DNA of 64,000 nt. Source: Gammaproteobacteria bacterium. GTDB lineage: Bacteria > Pseudomonadota > Gammaproteobacteria > UBA6429 > Thiohalophilaceae. The position numbers were made by a program, and so were the translations under genes. The stretch covers positions 1 through 64,000 of the forward strand of contig JAOUNS010000009.1 of the NCBI GenBank assembly GCA_029880855.1. Direction: 5' to 3'. Below the pieces are notes generated by a model, which saw only the letters and a list, made by a program, of their open reading frames with translations, was not told the DNA's origin and did not search any database. Shown here piece by piece: positions 1 to 8,418 of this stretch; position 1 is the first letter of the stretch, and each line of letters opens with the position of its first letter.

Positions 1-66
1 ACGGTTTTCCAGCAATTCAACAGCTTGCCGTTTAAACTCTGCGCTGTATTGTTTTCGTTTTGTCAT
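1..66 (-). CDS. IS3-family transposase OrfA, N-terminal fragment (runs off window)
   Basis: Reading the minus strand from the ATG at 66 gives MTKRKQYSAEFKRQAVELLE, the typical start of the helix-turn-helix OrfA protein of IS3-family elements. OrfA binds the terminal repeats and is fused to the OrfB integrase by frameshifting. Only 22 codons lie in the window, so intactness of the element cannot be judged. Confidence 0.85.
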   Translation of the reverse strand, partial: MTKRKQYSAEFKRQAVELLENR

Positions 67-127
67 TGAACACCCCTCGAGACTATTGTCTCTTATTTGG
101 AGTGTCCGTTAAACTGGGGGAAGTTCA
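1..127 (-). mobile_element. Left end of an IS3-family insertion sequence
   Basis: The IS end is at about 127. Read on the minus strand it begins TGAACTTCCCCCAGTTTAAC followed by GGACAC, a terminal inverted repeat of IS3-family type, and about 60 bp later comes the OrfA start codon. The other end lies outside the window, so the target duplication cannot be checked. The element abuts the first copy of the palindromic repeat that begins at 126. Confidence 0.75.
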
Positions 128-183
128 GAGAACAATTGTTTCTAATATAAGCCACTCCGAATATATGAATAAATTATTCTCTG
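126..183 (+). repeat. 57-bp palindromic repeat, copy 1
   Basis: The left arm is CAGAGAACAATTGTTTC and the right arm AAATTATTCTCTG, nearly complementary, around a central stretch reading TAATATAAGCCACTCCGAAT. The copy directly abuts the IS end on its left. The same pattern recurs near 1063, 1971, 4866, 5967 and 6652. Confidence 0.75.
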
Positions 184-328
184 GCCCCGATTATTGGGAA
201 TTATTGGCTAATCCAGAGTCAGAATGTACAGAATACTGTCCTCCAGGCCGGCGATATGGAAAAATGGGCTGAGTAAAATAATTTATTCCAGGGATTTACC
301 ACAAGATTTCAACAGGATCATTAAATAC

Positions 329-1051
329 ATGAAAAACACTATATTATTGGTAGTTGTCATATTCAGTTTGATATCTTCTCCTGCCTTTTCTCTTACTACT
401 GATAATGCAGTCAATGCAATGAGAAAAGGTGATTTTAAAACTGCGATCAACGAGTTGCGGGTTCTTGTCGAAAAAAATGATCCAAATGCCCAATTTTTAA
501 TGGGGATGCTTTACGACGCAGGTAATGGTGTACCTCAAGATCAGTCTGTTGCTGCGACCTGGTATAGAAAAGCTGCCGAACAAAATCACACAATTGCCCA
601 ATTATTCCTGGGGGTGTTTTACTACAATGGTATCGGTGTCGAAAAAGACTACAAAGAAGCGGTGCGTTGGTTTCAGTCGCCTGCGCTAAAGGGAAATGAT
701 CAGGCCCAGTTCTATCTGGGTATGATGTATGCGTCAGGTCATGGCCTTGGTAAAGATGATTCTGCTGCTATTGAATGGCTTGCCAAAGCGGCTGTCCAAA
801 AAAATACACGCGCAATGGGATTGTTATCAACACTTCTGTTTTCCAGAAACCGGGACGAGAAGGATTTGATTGATGCTTATGTGTGGAGTCATATTGCAGC
901 GAAATATGATCCGGTGCAGGCCGCAACAACAGCTCGTTTCATTATTGAAAAATACTGTACCGAAGCCCAAAAAAAGGCGGGAAACCTGTCTATTATCGAA
1001 TGGGAAAATAAGTGGAAAACCGATTCACTGCATAATCGGGTTAATCCTTAG
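329..1051 (+). CDS. Sel1-repeat (SLR) secreted protein
   Basis: A 240-residue protein beginning with a Sec signal peptide (MKNTILLVVVIFSLISSPAFS), which is why the ATG at 329 is preferred over an upstream start at 224. The mature part holds about three or four Sel1-like alpha/alpha repeats, recognisable by the AQFxLGxxYxxGxGVxxDxxxAxxWxxKAA pattern at residues ~60-175. Such proteins act as scaffolds or regulators outside the cytoplasm; no substrate can be inferred. It is followed 11 bp later by a palindromic repeat. Confidence 0.8.
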   Translation: MKNTILLVVVIFSLISSPAFSLTTDNAVNAMRKGDFKTAINELRVLVEKNDPNAQFLMGMLYDAGNGVPQDQSVAATWYRKAAEQNHTIAQLFLGVFYYNGIGVEKDYKEAVRWFQSPALKGNDQAQFYLGMMYASGHGLGKDDSAAIEWLAKAAVQKNTRAMGLLSTLLFSRNRDEKDLIDAYVWSHIAAKYDPVQAATTARFIIEKYCTEAQKKAGNLSIIEWENKWKTDSLHNRVNP

Positions 1052-1062
1052 AATAAAGTTGG

Positions 1063-1119
1063 CAGAGAACAATTGTTTCTAATATAAGCCATTTTGAATT
1101 TTATCAAGAAATGTTCTCT
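1063..1119 (+). repeat. 57-bp palindromic repeat, copy 2
   Basis: Starts CAGAGAACAATTGTTTC and ends GAAATGTTCTCT, arms complementary except for a small bulge. It lies 11 bp after the stop codon of the Sel1-repeat gene. Confidence 0.8.
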
Positions 1120-1197
1120 AATGTCATTTTTTAACATAGACAGGTTAATGTTGGTCTGATCCTGATTTACTTCACTGGCTGGATAGAGCACAGAAAT

Positions 1198-1590
1198 ATG
1201 GACTACCTTGGCAATGAACCGGAATACTACCAGACCCTGCTTGCTCAATTTTGTAAGGAGCTGGTATCTACCCTTGTGCCGCTGTCTGTAAATGACACAG
1301 CAAAGCTAAAGGGTGTTTGGAAGGTTGAAGGGATCAACTGGGACAGCCAGGACTTATATGAGTTTGATGGCGTGGAAGTGGTAAAACAAAGCGAGTCTTA
1401 TGAATACTATAAAATACCTGCTAACGGCATTCTGTCGTTGTATTATCACTACGATGCGATGCCTGAATATGATGTTGAGGAGGGAGGCTATGCAGAGGAG
1501 GCTTTCTATGCTCACTGGGTCGACGGCAATACCATTCACTTGTCAAACCCTGACTCGAGTTTGCGATGGTTGCTCAGGAAACAGCCCTGA
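1198..1590 (+). CDS. Hypothetical protein, 130 aa
   Basis: I do not recognise this protein. It is acidic, predicted soluble, has no signal peptide and is rich in Tyr, Glu and Asp in the second half (EYDVEEGGYAEEAFYAHWVDGN). The C-terminal part may be beta-rich. It starts at the ATG at 1198 without a clear Shine-Dalgarno sequence. It is on the same strand as its neighbours, within the repeat-punctuated accessory region. Confidence 0.5.
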   Translation: MDYLGNEPEYYQTLLAQFCKELVSTLVPLSVNDTAKLKGVWKVEGINWDSQDLYEFDGVEVVKQSESYEYYKIPANGILSLYYHYDAMPEYDVEEGGYAEEAFYAHWVDGNTIHLSNPDSSLRWLLRKQP

Positions 1591-1662
1591 CCCTATTGAA
1601 CTTAAGTTCTATGGAATAGTATAGGTTGGTCTGTTTTCCAAACATCTAATATAGAAATTAAT

Positions 1663-1932
1663 ATGAACTATCTTAAAGAAAGGGCGCAGGAATGGATTGA
1701 GCCGGATATGGCAATGTATTTCGTTGGCTGTAATCTCGGGATATTTCCTCCACCAGACAGTGAGTTGTCGGGTTATCGTGCAGTAAAGAAGATATTGTGG
1801 TCATCAAACGACATAGAAGAAACCCTGGAGCTTGTAATCAAGAGGCTGTACAGAAACAATATCCTGCTTTTTAACGAGGATACTCAGAAATACAAATGGA
1901 ATGATAATTTCAGTTTGGTAAATGAAATTTAG
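1663..1932 (+). CDS. Hypothetical protein, 89 aa
   Basis: A small soluble protein of unknown function. It has amphipathic helices (residues 1-15, 50-70), a FPPPDSE turn near residue 30 and a Trp-rich C-terminus. No signal peptide or membrane segment is visible. The sequence is coding-like but I could not match it to a family. The third palindromic repeat lies ~40 bp downstream. Confidence 0.5.
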   Translation: MNYLKERAQEWIEPDMAMYFVGCNLGIFPPPDSELSGYRAVKKILWSSNDIEETLELVIKRLYRNNILLFNEDTQKYKWNDNFSLVNEI

Positions 1933-1970
1933 CGGGGAATGCCTACAGTCTGGCAAGCCAGGGCTGCGGC

Positions 1971-2028
1971 CGGAGTTATTGTTTCTAACTTAAGCAGTCT
2001 CGAATATCAGTTGGAAATATTCACTGCC
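1971..2028 (+). repeat. 57-bp palindromic repeat, copy 3 (degenerate)
   Basis: A degraded copy: left arm GGAGTTATTGTTTC, central TCTCGAATAT, right arm GGAAATATTCACTGCC. Spacing and central motif match the other copies, but the arms have lost several pairs. Confidence 0.55.
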
Positions 2029-2139
2029 ATGGTTTCTGCATAAAAAAAACCGGAACCAGTTTCGCTTTCATCCAGTATTAACGGTGGTTGAAAATTGCTC
2101 TGGTCCCGGTGTGCTGACGCTATAACTTATCCGAAATTG

Positions 2140-3660
2140 TTAATACAACACCTCAAGGCTGACACCTGAAAAAGCGGTGTAACCGTTTATGCCAATATAA
2201 AAATCACCGGCGGGTGGCGTATTTATCCTGACCAGTTCTGTGCTGCCATTGAGCCACGGGCGGATATCCCAGTTTGTGTCACTTGGCAATGAATCATATT
2301 TGATATACAGATCAGCATCGCCTGTTGTTCCCCGCATATTGACGTCCATGGTGCTTGTGCCAGGCGGTACAGTAATTTTGAAGTACTGCCAACTATCGGC
2401 ACTGCCGGACAAGTTTGTAACTGTAACACCATTTGTCAATACGGTAACCGGGACGTTGTAGTAGTAACGTGCATATACGTCATACTCTGCTGTTGGAACA
2501 TTATATTTTTGCCAGGCGATCAAAAAATTCCCGTTGCCATCCATGCCAATTTTTGGTTTGAAGTTCTTGGCATCACTGCTTTCCGGGCTGACCTGGAACT
2601 GATTGCCCTTGGGGGTACCATTGGCAAAGTATTCACGCGCCTGGATAGATGGGTTGGAAGATGGATCATTGTTGCGGTTGTCATGTTGCCATGCCACAGC
2701 AAAGTCTCCATTTGCAGCCATGCCAACGGTTGCCAGTTGCTGGCTTCCGGTCGTAATGTTATTAATTCGGAATTCTGTGCCCAGTTTGCTGCCTGTAGAA
2801 GAATAGCGCTGGCCATAGATTCCATATTCATTACCATCCTGACTGTAGCTCTCCCAGGTAATGATGAAATTGCCTGATGCATCCAGCGCTATTGATGTGC
2901 CTGCCTGAATACTGGTCGTGTAGGTATTGGCGCGAAATGCACTGCCCAAGGCGCCGCCGGTACTGCTCATCCGTCTTCCCCAAACATCGGTGATGGTGCC
3001 GGTAGGGATAAATGACACCCAGGATACTGCAAACAGTCCATTATCAGCCATGTCGATATCCATTGCATACTGACTGCTGCCGTTTGCCGAACTGGCCATG
3101 ACATCGTTGCTGTAGGGAACACCGTTGGCATGGAATTTTCTTGCATAGACAGCGGCAACACCTGATTGGTAACCTGTCCAGACAACAGCGAATTCACCAC
3201 TTGTGTTCATGGTTACAGTAGGACCGTTCTGGTCGCCTGTTGTTACGCTGTTTACCCGAAAAGTATTGACTATAATATTACCGTACTGGTCATATACTGT
3301 TGCGTATACGCCCGTACCGGATGCATCGGATGCCGTATGTACTGTTACATAGTTGCCGGCGCCATCTGTTGCGGTGTCGGTTGTGCTGCCAACATACCAT
3401 TCGCTGGTCTGGAATGGCGTATCATTTGTATATCGACGCATAAAGCTTAAATTGCCTTGTGCACTGTCTTGCCACAATACGATTGAGCGACCACTGCTGT
3501 CCATGCCAATATCCAGCAGATATTGATTGCCGTTGGTCATGGTATTCACTGGAAATGCTACACCCGGCGCAGCGGCGTAGATATGTATGGAGATCAGGTA
3601 AAGAAAAATAGAAAGAAGGTATTTGTATGTTGATTTGTTCCATTTGTTTTGATTATTCAT
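2140..3660 (-). CDS. Secreted repeat protein with C-terminal pre-peptidase (PPC) domain
   Basis: A 506-residue exported protein. Its signal peptide ends near ...SIHIYAAA (residues ~14-31). Residues ~35-400 contain repeated blades of the type GNFxIxWxxYxxDGxxYxIYxRxY and VYARKFxxNGxPxxNxF, suggesting a beta-propeller. The last ~95 residues form a bacterial pre-peptidase C-terminal domain (SWQYFKITVPPGTSTMDVNM, GDADLYIKYDSLP, GDFYIGINGY). PPC domains usually accompany secreted proteases, but no protease domain is present. It is the only minus-strand gene in this accessory stretch. Confidence 0.75.
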   Translation of the reverse strand: MNNQNKWNKSTYKYLLSIFLYLISIHIYAAAPGVAFPVNTMTNGNQYLLDIGMDSSGRSIVLWQDSAQGNLSFMRRYTNDTPFQTSEWYVGSTTDTATDGAGNYVTVHTASDASGTGVYATVYDQYGNIIVNTFRVNSVTTGDQNGPTVTMNTSGEFAVVWTGYQSGVAAVYARKFHANGVPYSNDVMASSANGSSQYAMDIDMADNGLFAVSWVSFIPTGTITDVWGRRMSSTGGALGSAFRANTYTTSIQAGTSIALDASGNFIITWESYSQDGNEYGIYGQRYSSTGSKLGTEFRINNITTGSQQLATVGMAANGDFAVAWQHDNRNNDPSSNPSIQAREYFANGTPKGNQFQVSPESSDAKNFKPKIGMDGNGNFLIAWQKYNVPTAEYDVYARYYYNVPVTVLTNGVTVTNLSGSADSWQYFKITVPPGTSTMDVNMRGTTGDADLYIKYDSLPSDTNWDIRPWLNGSTELVRINTPPAGDFYIGINGYTAFSGVSLEVLY

Positions 3661-4383
3661 GGTTCCCCCATTAATCGTTTTTTATTGGTCAGATCATAAC
3701 CTGCTAAATTCAGGTAATGTCTGGAATCAGAGTCTATGGCCTGGAATTGCCTGCATCAACCTGTAAAAAACAGGTATGCGGTTTGGTATATTTTTGTACA
3801 ATAGCTTGCCGATGTTTTTGAAAGTATTAATAAACAGCTCTTGATACATAGCTACCTGATTTCAACGCAGTATTTAATACTGTTGCGTTGTACATAATAT
3901 AAGCAGTAACGGTGTACCGTTTTTGAGTATTCCTGGTCGGACCCGGATCTGATAATGGTGACGAAGGGTTTATTTATTAATCATTCACGGACTGTACAAA
4001 ATTAAATCATTTCGTCGCCTTTAACGCTGTCCCTCTGCTCACCGGTATCATCCTTGATGCCGACTGAATTGATTCAAAAAGCCTCCCAAAACGACGAACC
4101 AGTGAAGGGGATGATCCACTGGATATTTCGGTGGCCCGATAAGCGCACGCCGGCCTTCAATAAACTTTTCGCTTGACCTCTTCTCATGTTGCTCGTAACT
4201 TCAGGAAAAGACGGTATATTCTGTGTTATGGGAAAATTTTCCGCATAATACCCTGAAGTAAATTCTTGTGTTAACAGGTTAAGATATTGTTTTGCAAGAG
4301 TGTATTAGTGTTTGCTAATGAACTCGGCGGGGTTTTATTGGTAAATTAGTACGGATAAATAAATATTGTAAGAGTGCAGAGAA
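3661..4383. other. Gene-free stretch with two palindromes
   Basis: No convincing gene. Two structured sites stand out. CAACGC-AGTATT/AATACT-GTT-GCGTTG at 3863-3890 is a hairpin about 200 bp upstream of the minus-strand secreted-protein gene. A 60-bp imperfect palindrome at 4199-4258 has outer arms CTTCAGG/CCTGAAG and a perfect 12-bp centre GGAAAATTTTCC at 4231-4242. Either could be an operator or a mobile-repeat relic. Confidence 0.45.
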
Positions 4384-4854
4384 ATGCAGAATCCAAACGC
4401 TATCAAAGCAGTTTCACTTGCGGTCTTTCGACCGCGCGCATTCATTAAGTACGCCATCGCACATGATTGCGCCAAAATCAAGGAAGCTTATGATGGTCGC
4501 GACTTAACACCACAAGAAATCGAGAACACCAGAAATCTCTCCGCGAAACGTTTGTGCTCGCTACGCTCTTCACTCGGCAGGGCATGGTTGTTAACAGAAG
4601 TCGCAGTTGCTTGCGGTATCGTCTTCGGTTTCATACTGCAATCCAGTGTGGGTGCTGCAAGTTCTCGAACAGTTTTGCTTCTACAATTAATTGGCGCGTC
4701 AATAATCCTCGCAGCCACGCTTGCATTGTTGGGGTGGGATATCCAGTCAATGGAGGGAGACACATTGCCGGAGCGAGTCAACCAGTGGCTGTTCCGTTTT
4801 CAGTATTGGGTGGGCACGTTTCTCTTTGTTCTTTCGGTTGTATGGTCTGCGTAA
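4384..4854 (+). CDS. Small inner-membrane protein, unknown function
   Basis: A 156-residue protein with a charged N-terminal ~70 residues followed by three hydrophobic segments (about 75-95, 100-120 and 138-156, ending LFVLSVVWSA). No family recognised. The start at 4384 has a weak upstream AGAG. A palindromic repeat follows within about 15 bp of the stop codon. Confidence 0.55.
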   Translation: MQNPNAIKAVSLAVFRPRAFIKYAIAHDCAKIKEAYDGRDLTPQEIENTRNLSAKRLCSLRSSLGRAWLLTEVAVACGIVFGFILQSSVGAASSRTVLLLQLIGASIILAATLALLGWDIQSMEGDTLPERVNQWLFRFQYWVGTFLFVLSVVWSA

Positions 4855-4865
4855 TAGAAAACGGG

Positions 4866-4925
4866 GTGAACGAACAATTGTTTCAAATATTAACCGACTC
4901 GAATGTTAGCGGAAATTGTTCTCCG
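4866..4925 (+). repeat. 57-bp palindromic repeat, copy 4
   Basis: Left arm GAACGAACAATTGTTTC and right arm GGAAATTGTTCTCCG, with the central GACTCGAAT motif. It begins 12 bp after the stop codon of the preceding membrane-protein gene. Confidence 0.7.
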
Positions 4926-5020
4926 CCCCCGATTGCCAGCCCCCCCATGAGTTAAAGGTGATGGGGCTTCAGGCCAACAATTTTTACGACCAGGTTAACG
5001 CTGCCTAAAAGGAGGTATGT

Positions 5021-5968
5021 ATGTTGCGCTCTGGCGATATCATGTTCAGGAAAGGAAATTATCATCACACCATGATTATTTCTGATCCTAAAACATTTGA
5101 AAGTTATGCAAGTTACAAGCAAGTAGATTCCCATGACATTGAAGTTATTCATGCCGCTTCGGTTGATTCAGCCGTTTTTAGAGAAGACATTAATATAGAA
5201 ACTGGCGAGATTAGTGGGAATAACTTTACTTTTTATAGACCGGCTGACCCCAGGCTTCGCTTTGGTATAGAGTTTGCCAAAATATGGTCTCGTTACCGCA
5301 CGGGTAAAGCAGATGAAACAAGAGGGGCTATAACTCAATATTCTTACAATCAACTGAATGCCTCAGGAGCAGACATGAGCCGCTACTCGGGTGTGCAGCA
5401 ATGGCTGCACAGTGGACATAATCCACCGCTGGAATTCGATGGCCTCTATCGTGCGTTCAAATGGGCGACACGACAACGTACCGGTTTTAGTAATAATCGT
5501 GGAACTACCTGTTGTGCTTTTATTACAGCCTGTTTTCAGGCTTCGTGTATTGTTGATCTGGTTAACTCAAATTACCCAAAGTTGTATAAGGGCTTTGAAA
5601 TACTGAAAGCTTTGCGAGGAAATAAGCTGCCAAAAGAACAGCGGATAAATAATCACGTCGTTTTGGGCGGAAAGAAGAAAAAAATAAGTCATAGACCGCT
5701 CAGGCAATACTCCAATGCAGGTGGTTTTTCAGAGCGGTTTAGCGTCGATGATTATTGCCGTTTTGTAACCAAAGAAATTATTGGTAGAGAAAAATCGTTG
5801 TCGGAAGTATTTCCGCCGGCGTTGTTGGTAGACGCGAAATACAACTACAGCGCAAATTTCGAGTCGATGATTAGGCGAGTTGGTAGTGGGTGGCATAAAA
5901 TTATGAAGATTGGATGTGAGCAAGGCGGCGGATCGCTTGCTATCAAAAGAGCACAAAATCGGGATTAG
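5021..5968 (+). CDS. Permuted NlpC/P60 (YiiX-like) papain-fold protein
   Basis: A 315-residue protein with a strong Shine-Dalgarno (AAGGAGG about 8 bp before ATG 5021). The N-terminus LRSGDIMFRKGNYHHTMII matches the His-containing strand of circularly permuted NlpC/P60 enzymes. The Cys-bearing helix comes later (RGTTCCAFITACFQAS, ~residues 159-175), the His-before-Cys order of YiiX/YaeF-type proteins. A hydrolase or acyltransferase on peptide or lipid amides is plausible, but no signal peptide is seen. The stop codon overlaps the next palindromic repeat. Confidence 0.55.
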   Translation: MLRSGDIMFRKGNYHHTMIISDPKTFESYASYKQVDSHDIEVIHAASVDSAVFREDINIETGEISGNNFTFYRPADPRLRFGIEFAKIWSRYRTGKADETRGAITQYSYNQLNASGADMSRYSGVQQWLHSGHNPPLEFDGLYRAFKWATRQRTGFSNNRGTTCCAFITACFQASCIVDLVNSNYPKLYKGFEILKALRGNKLPKEQRINNHVVLGGKKKKISHRPLRQYSNAGGFSERFSVDDYCRFVTKEIIGREKSLSEVFPPALLVDAKYNYSANFESMIRRVGSGWHKIMKIGCEQGGGSLAIKRAQNRD

Positions 5969-6021
5969 AGAACAATTGTTTCTAATATAAGCAACCTAAA
6001 ATTTTTCAAGAAATGTTCTCT
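5967..6021 (+). repeat. 57-bp palindromic repeat, copy 5
   Basis: AGAGAACAATTGTTTC ... GAAATGTTCTCT. The left arm starts inside the TAG stop codon (5966-5968) of the preceding gene, so gene end and repeat end are fused. Confidence 0.8.
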
Positions 6022-6090
6022 GATCCAATTTGCCGCGGGTGACGCGAAAAATCGGCTCGGCTGAATTAAACATTATGCATTATCTATGAA

Positions 6091-6606
6091 ATGAGAAGCG
6101 GCATGCGTTATGCTGAACTAATACTGTGCTCGTTGCTGGTGATTGCTCAACCCGTGCTGGCGGATGGGTTGAAATCCTTGTTTGGCAAGGCAATAAATGA
6201 GATAGGCGAAAACAGTCACGTGCCTGTACGCCTGCCAACGGTAATTCCGAATGTCATCGCAAAATATGGTGTAAAGAGTGCTGTTGGGAAAACATCCGCT
6301 AATGGCTACACTGTATCACTTTACTATACCCAGGAACCGGGCAATGCAGCATATGCCGGTATGATTTCGGGGTCGACCGTAACCTTTGACTCATTACCAA
6401 ACACAGTACCAGTCCAGTTGCTGAACGGTACAAATGCACTGTTCCGCGCAGTGCAGTGTGGTGGGTCTTGCGCACCGGCAAATCTCTGGTGGCAAGTCGA
6501 GGGTGTTGGATACTCAATACAATTAAAGCTGTCCAGAAAGCTCAGTGAGGAAGCGCAGAAAAAAGCCATTATTGAAATGGCAAATTCTATGTCATTGGTG
6601 CGGTGA
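6091..6606 (+). CDS. Exported hypothetical protein
   Basis: A 171-residue protein with a signal peptide (MRYAELILCSLLVIAQPVLA); the true start may be the second ATG at 6103. The mature domain is about 145 residues, mostly beta, with a cysteine pair (VQCGGSCAP near residue 115) that could form a disulfide, and a helical C-terminus. No family recognised. It is flanked on both sides by palindromic repeats. Confidence 0.55.
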   Translation: MRSGMRYAELILCSLLVIAQPVLADGLKSLFGKAINEIGENSHVPVRLPTVIPNVIAKYGVKSAVGKTSANGYTVSLYYTQEPGNAAYAGMISGSTVTFDSLPNTVPVQLLNGTNALFRAVQCGGSCAPANLWWQVEGVGYSIQLKLSRKLSEEAQKKAIIEMANSMSLVR

Positions 6607-6651
6607 TTATAGTGAAAATGATGCTTAACCAACGATAAAAGAAAACAGTGT

Positions 6652-6709
6652 CAGAGAACTATTATTTCAAATGATAACCGTCTCGAATATTGGCTGAAAT
6701 TATTCTCTG
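6652..6709 (+). repeat. 57-bp palindromic repeat, copy 6
   Basis: CAGAGAACTATTATTTC ... GAAATTATTCTCTG, with central CGTCTCGAATAT. It lies 46 bp after the preceding stop codon. The outer arms (CAGAGAA/TTCTCTG) are perfectly complementary. Confidence 0.75.
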
Positions 6710-6765
6710 ACTTAATTTATTGCCACTCGGTAATTTAGCGCAAACGATTAGTGAGATATTAATAC

Positions 6766-7308
6766 ATGAACCCAATGCAAATTATTGACTATTGGTATTC
6801 TGATGAAATGCGCAAGCATTGGTTTGCGTCTACTCCCGAACTGGATTATGAAATAAAAAGCAATTACGAAAAAATCTGGGAAAGCGCGGGGGCAGGTAAT
6901 TTGGATGAATGGAGAAACACGCCGGAAGGATGCCTTGCGCTGACTATAATACTGGATCAGATGCCGCTTAATATGTTTAGAGGCACTGCCAGGAGTTTTG
7001 CAACAGAAGGGAAGGCGGTCGAAGTGGCATTATTTGCTGTTGAGAATGACTTTGACGAGCAGATAAGCGCTGACAAACTACCATTTCTTTTTATGCCGTT
7101 TATGCACAGTGAAAACCTGGAGCACCAGGATTTGTCAGTTAAATTATTCTCGAAGCACAATTTGCAAGATTCTTTGAAGTTTGCCCTGCATCACAGGGAT
7201 ATAGTTCTAAAATATGGTCGCTTTCCTCATCGCAACAAAATATTGGGCCGAGAGAGCACAAAAGAAGAAATGGAATACCTGGCATCCGAGGACTCTTTTA
7301 AAGGATAA
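6766..7308 (+). CDS. DUF924 family protein
   Basis: A 180-residue helical protein matching the DUF924 family: IIDYWYSDEMRKHWFASTPELD at the start, then LALTIILDQMPLNMFRGTARSFATE (~residues 64-90), LPFLFMPFMHSENLEHQD and HHRDIVLKYGRFPHRNKILGRES near the C-terminus. The fold is TPR-like and the biochemical role is unsettled. A methyltransferase gene follows 34 bp downstream. Confidence 0.85.
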   Translation: MNPMQIIDYWYSDEMRKHWFASTPELDYEIKSNYEKIWESAGAGNLDEWRNTPEGCLALTIILDQMPLNMFRGTARSFATEGKAVEVALFAVENDFDEQISADKLPFLFMPFMHSENLEHQDLSVKLFSKHNLQDSLKFALHHRDIVLKYGRFPHRNKILGRESTKEEMEYLASEDSFKG

Positions 7309-7342
7309 AGTGTTTGTTGCAAATGTAGATAATAATACCACG

Positions 7343-8017
7343 ATGAAAAATGAGTCAGAGTCCGCAATTATCGAGTCCTGGGGCAAGAATGTTGAACCAT
7401 GGATTCGTGCCATCAGAAATAATGAGATTGAGAGTAGAATTCTGGTAACAAACAAGGCCGTGGTAGATGTGGTGTTGGATCTGGCGCCTCGAAAGGTGCT
7501 TGACATTGGTTGTGGGGAAGGATGGCTGGTCAGGGTGTTGTCTGGTAATGGGTTTGATGTTTTGGGGATCGATGCAGTTCCGGAATTGATTGCAGCTGCG
7601 ACAGGTTACGGGGCTGGGCGATATCGAACGCTCGCATACAGTGATCTGTCTGTTTCTGCGATTGGTGAGCAATTCGATGTCCTTGTGTGTAATTTTTCGC
7701 TGTTTGGTCATGAGTCTGTTGTTTCGCTTTTTCAATCCGCCGCGCCGTTGTTAAATAGTGGTGGTGCATTTGTTGTTCAAACCCTGCATCCTGCCAATGC
7801 CGGCAATGAAGATGAAACCGGTGACGGGTGGAGGAAGGGGTCGTGGGAGGGGTTCAGCAGTGATTTCCGTGATGCTGTGCCATGGTATTTTCGCACTATT
7901 GACAGTTGGAAAAGCTTGTTTGCAGCGTCGGGGTTTGCATTGACGGAAATGGTCGAGCCTGTTAATCCTGAAACAGGTCTTCCCGTTTCTATAGTTTTTG
8001 TTGGCAGGGTGGTTTGA
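7343..8017 (+). CDS. Class I SAM-dependent methyltransferase
   Basis: A 224-residue protein. Motif I is VLDIGCGEGWLVRVLSGNGFDVLGIDAV (~residues 48-76) and motif IV/post-I reads FDVLVCNFSLFGH. The acceptor substrate is unknown. The ATG at 7343 is chosen because the longer reading frame (from 7214) overlaps the DUF924 gene by about 95 bp and adds no methyltransferase sequence. It is probably co-transcribed with the DUF924 gene. Confidence 0.8.
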   Translation: MKNESESAIIESWGKNVEPWIRAIRNNEIESRILVTNKAVVDVVLDLAPRKVLDIGCGEGWLVRVLSGNGFDVLGIDAVPELIAAATGYGAGRYRTLAYSDLSVSAIGEQFDVLVCNFSLFGHESVVSLFQSAAPLLNSGGAFVVQTLHPANAGNEDETGDGWRKGSWEGFSSDFRDAVPWYFRTIDSWKSLFAASGFALTEMVEPVNPETGLPVSIVFVGRVV

Positions 8018-8418
8018 TTTTATGCTGACAGGATGGATTTATATATTTTTTTCGCTTGACTGACCAAGCAACTGATTTTTCGACTCAAACTACAGGATTG
8101 ACAGCGATCTTTTACGGCATTAAAAAGTGAAAATTAATTGGGATGAATATTTGTATATAGAATATTTGGAAATTTGGGATAAAAAATGCGTGTGTCAATT
8201 TTGCCGAAAACAGCCGAGTTGAGTGAGATAATTGAGTTTACAAAAACAAAAATACCCAAAAACTCAAAATGAGTTGGATGCTTTTAGCTCGTGGTTTTGG
8301 ATTGACTAAAGAATCTTGACAATAGCATTGAGTATTGTTAATTAATTGCAGTCGCGTTAATGCGGTTGGGATTTTATGTTGAGGTTCGCATATCTTCTCA
8401 CCATCCCTTGTTTTTCAA
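8018..8418. other. Gene-free AT-rich stretch with a candidate promoter
   Basis: No gene seen. A perfect TTGACA at 8316-8321 with TAATTAAT about 17-19 bp downstream is a plausible sigma-70 promoter for the gene at 8419. An 8-bp inverted repeat TTGAGTTT/AAACTCAA lies at 8232-8239 and 8260-8267. Both are weak predictions. Confidence 0.3.

Noticed and set aside
126-6709. The 57-bp palindromes as attC sites of a second integron array
   Set aside because: They follow stop codons but several copies lack the GTT of the R' core and the one-base asymmetry of L''/L' seen in real attC sites.
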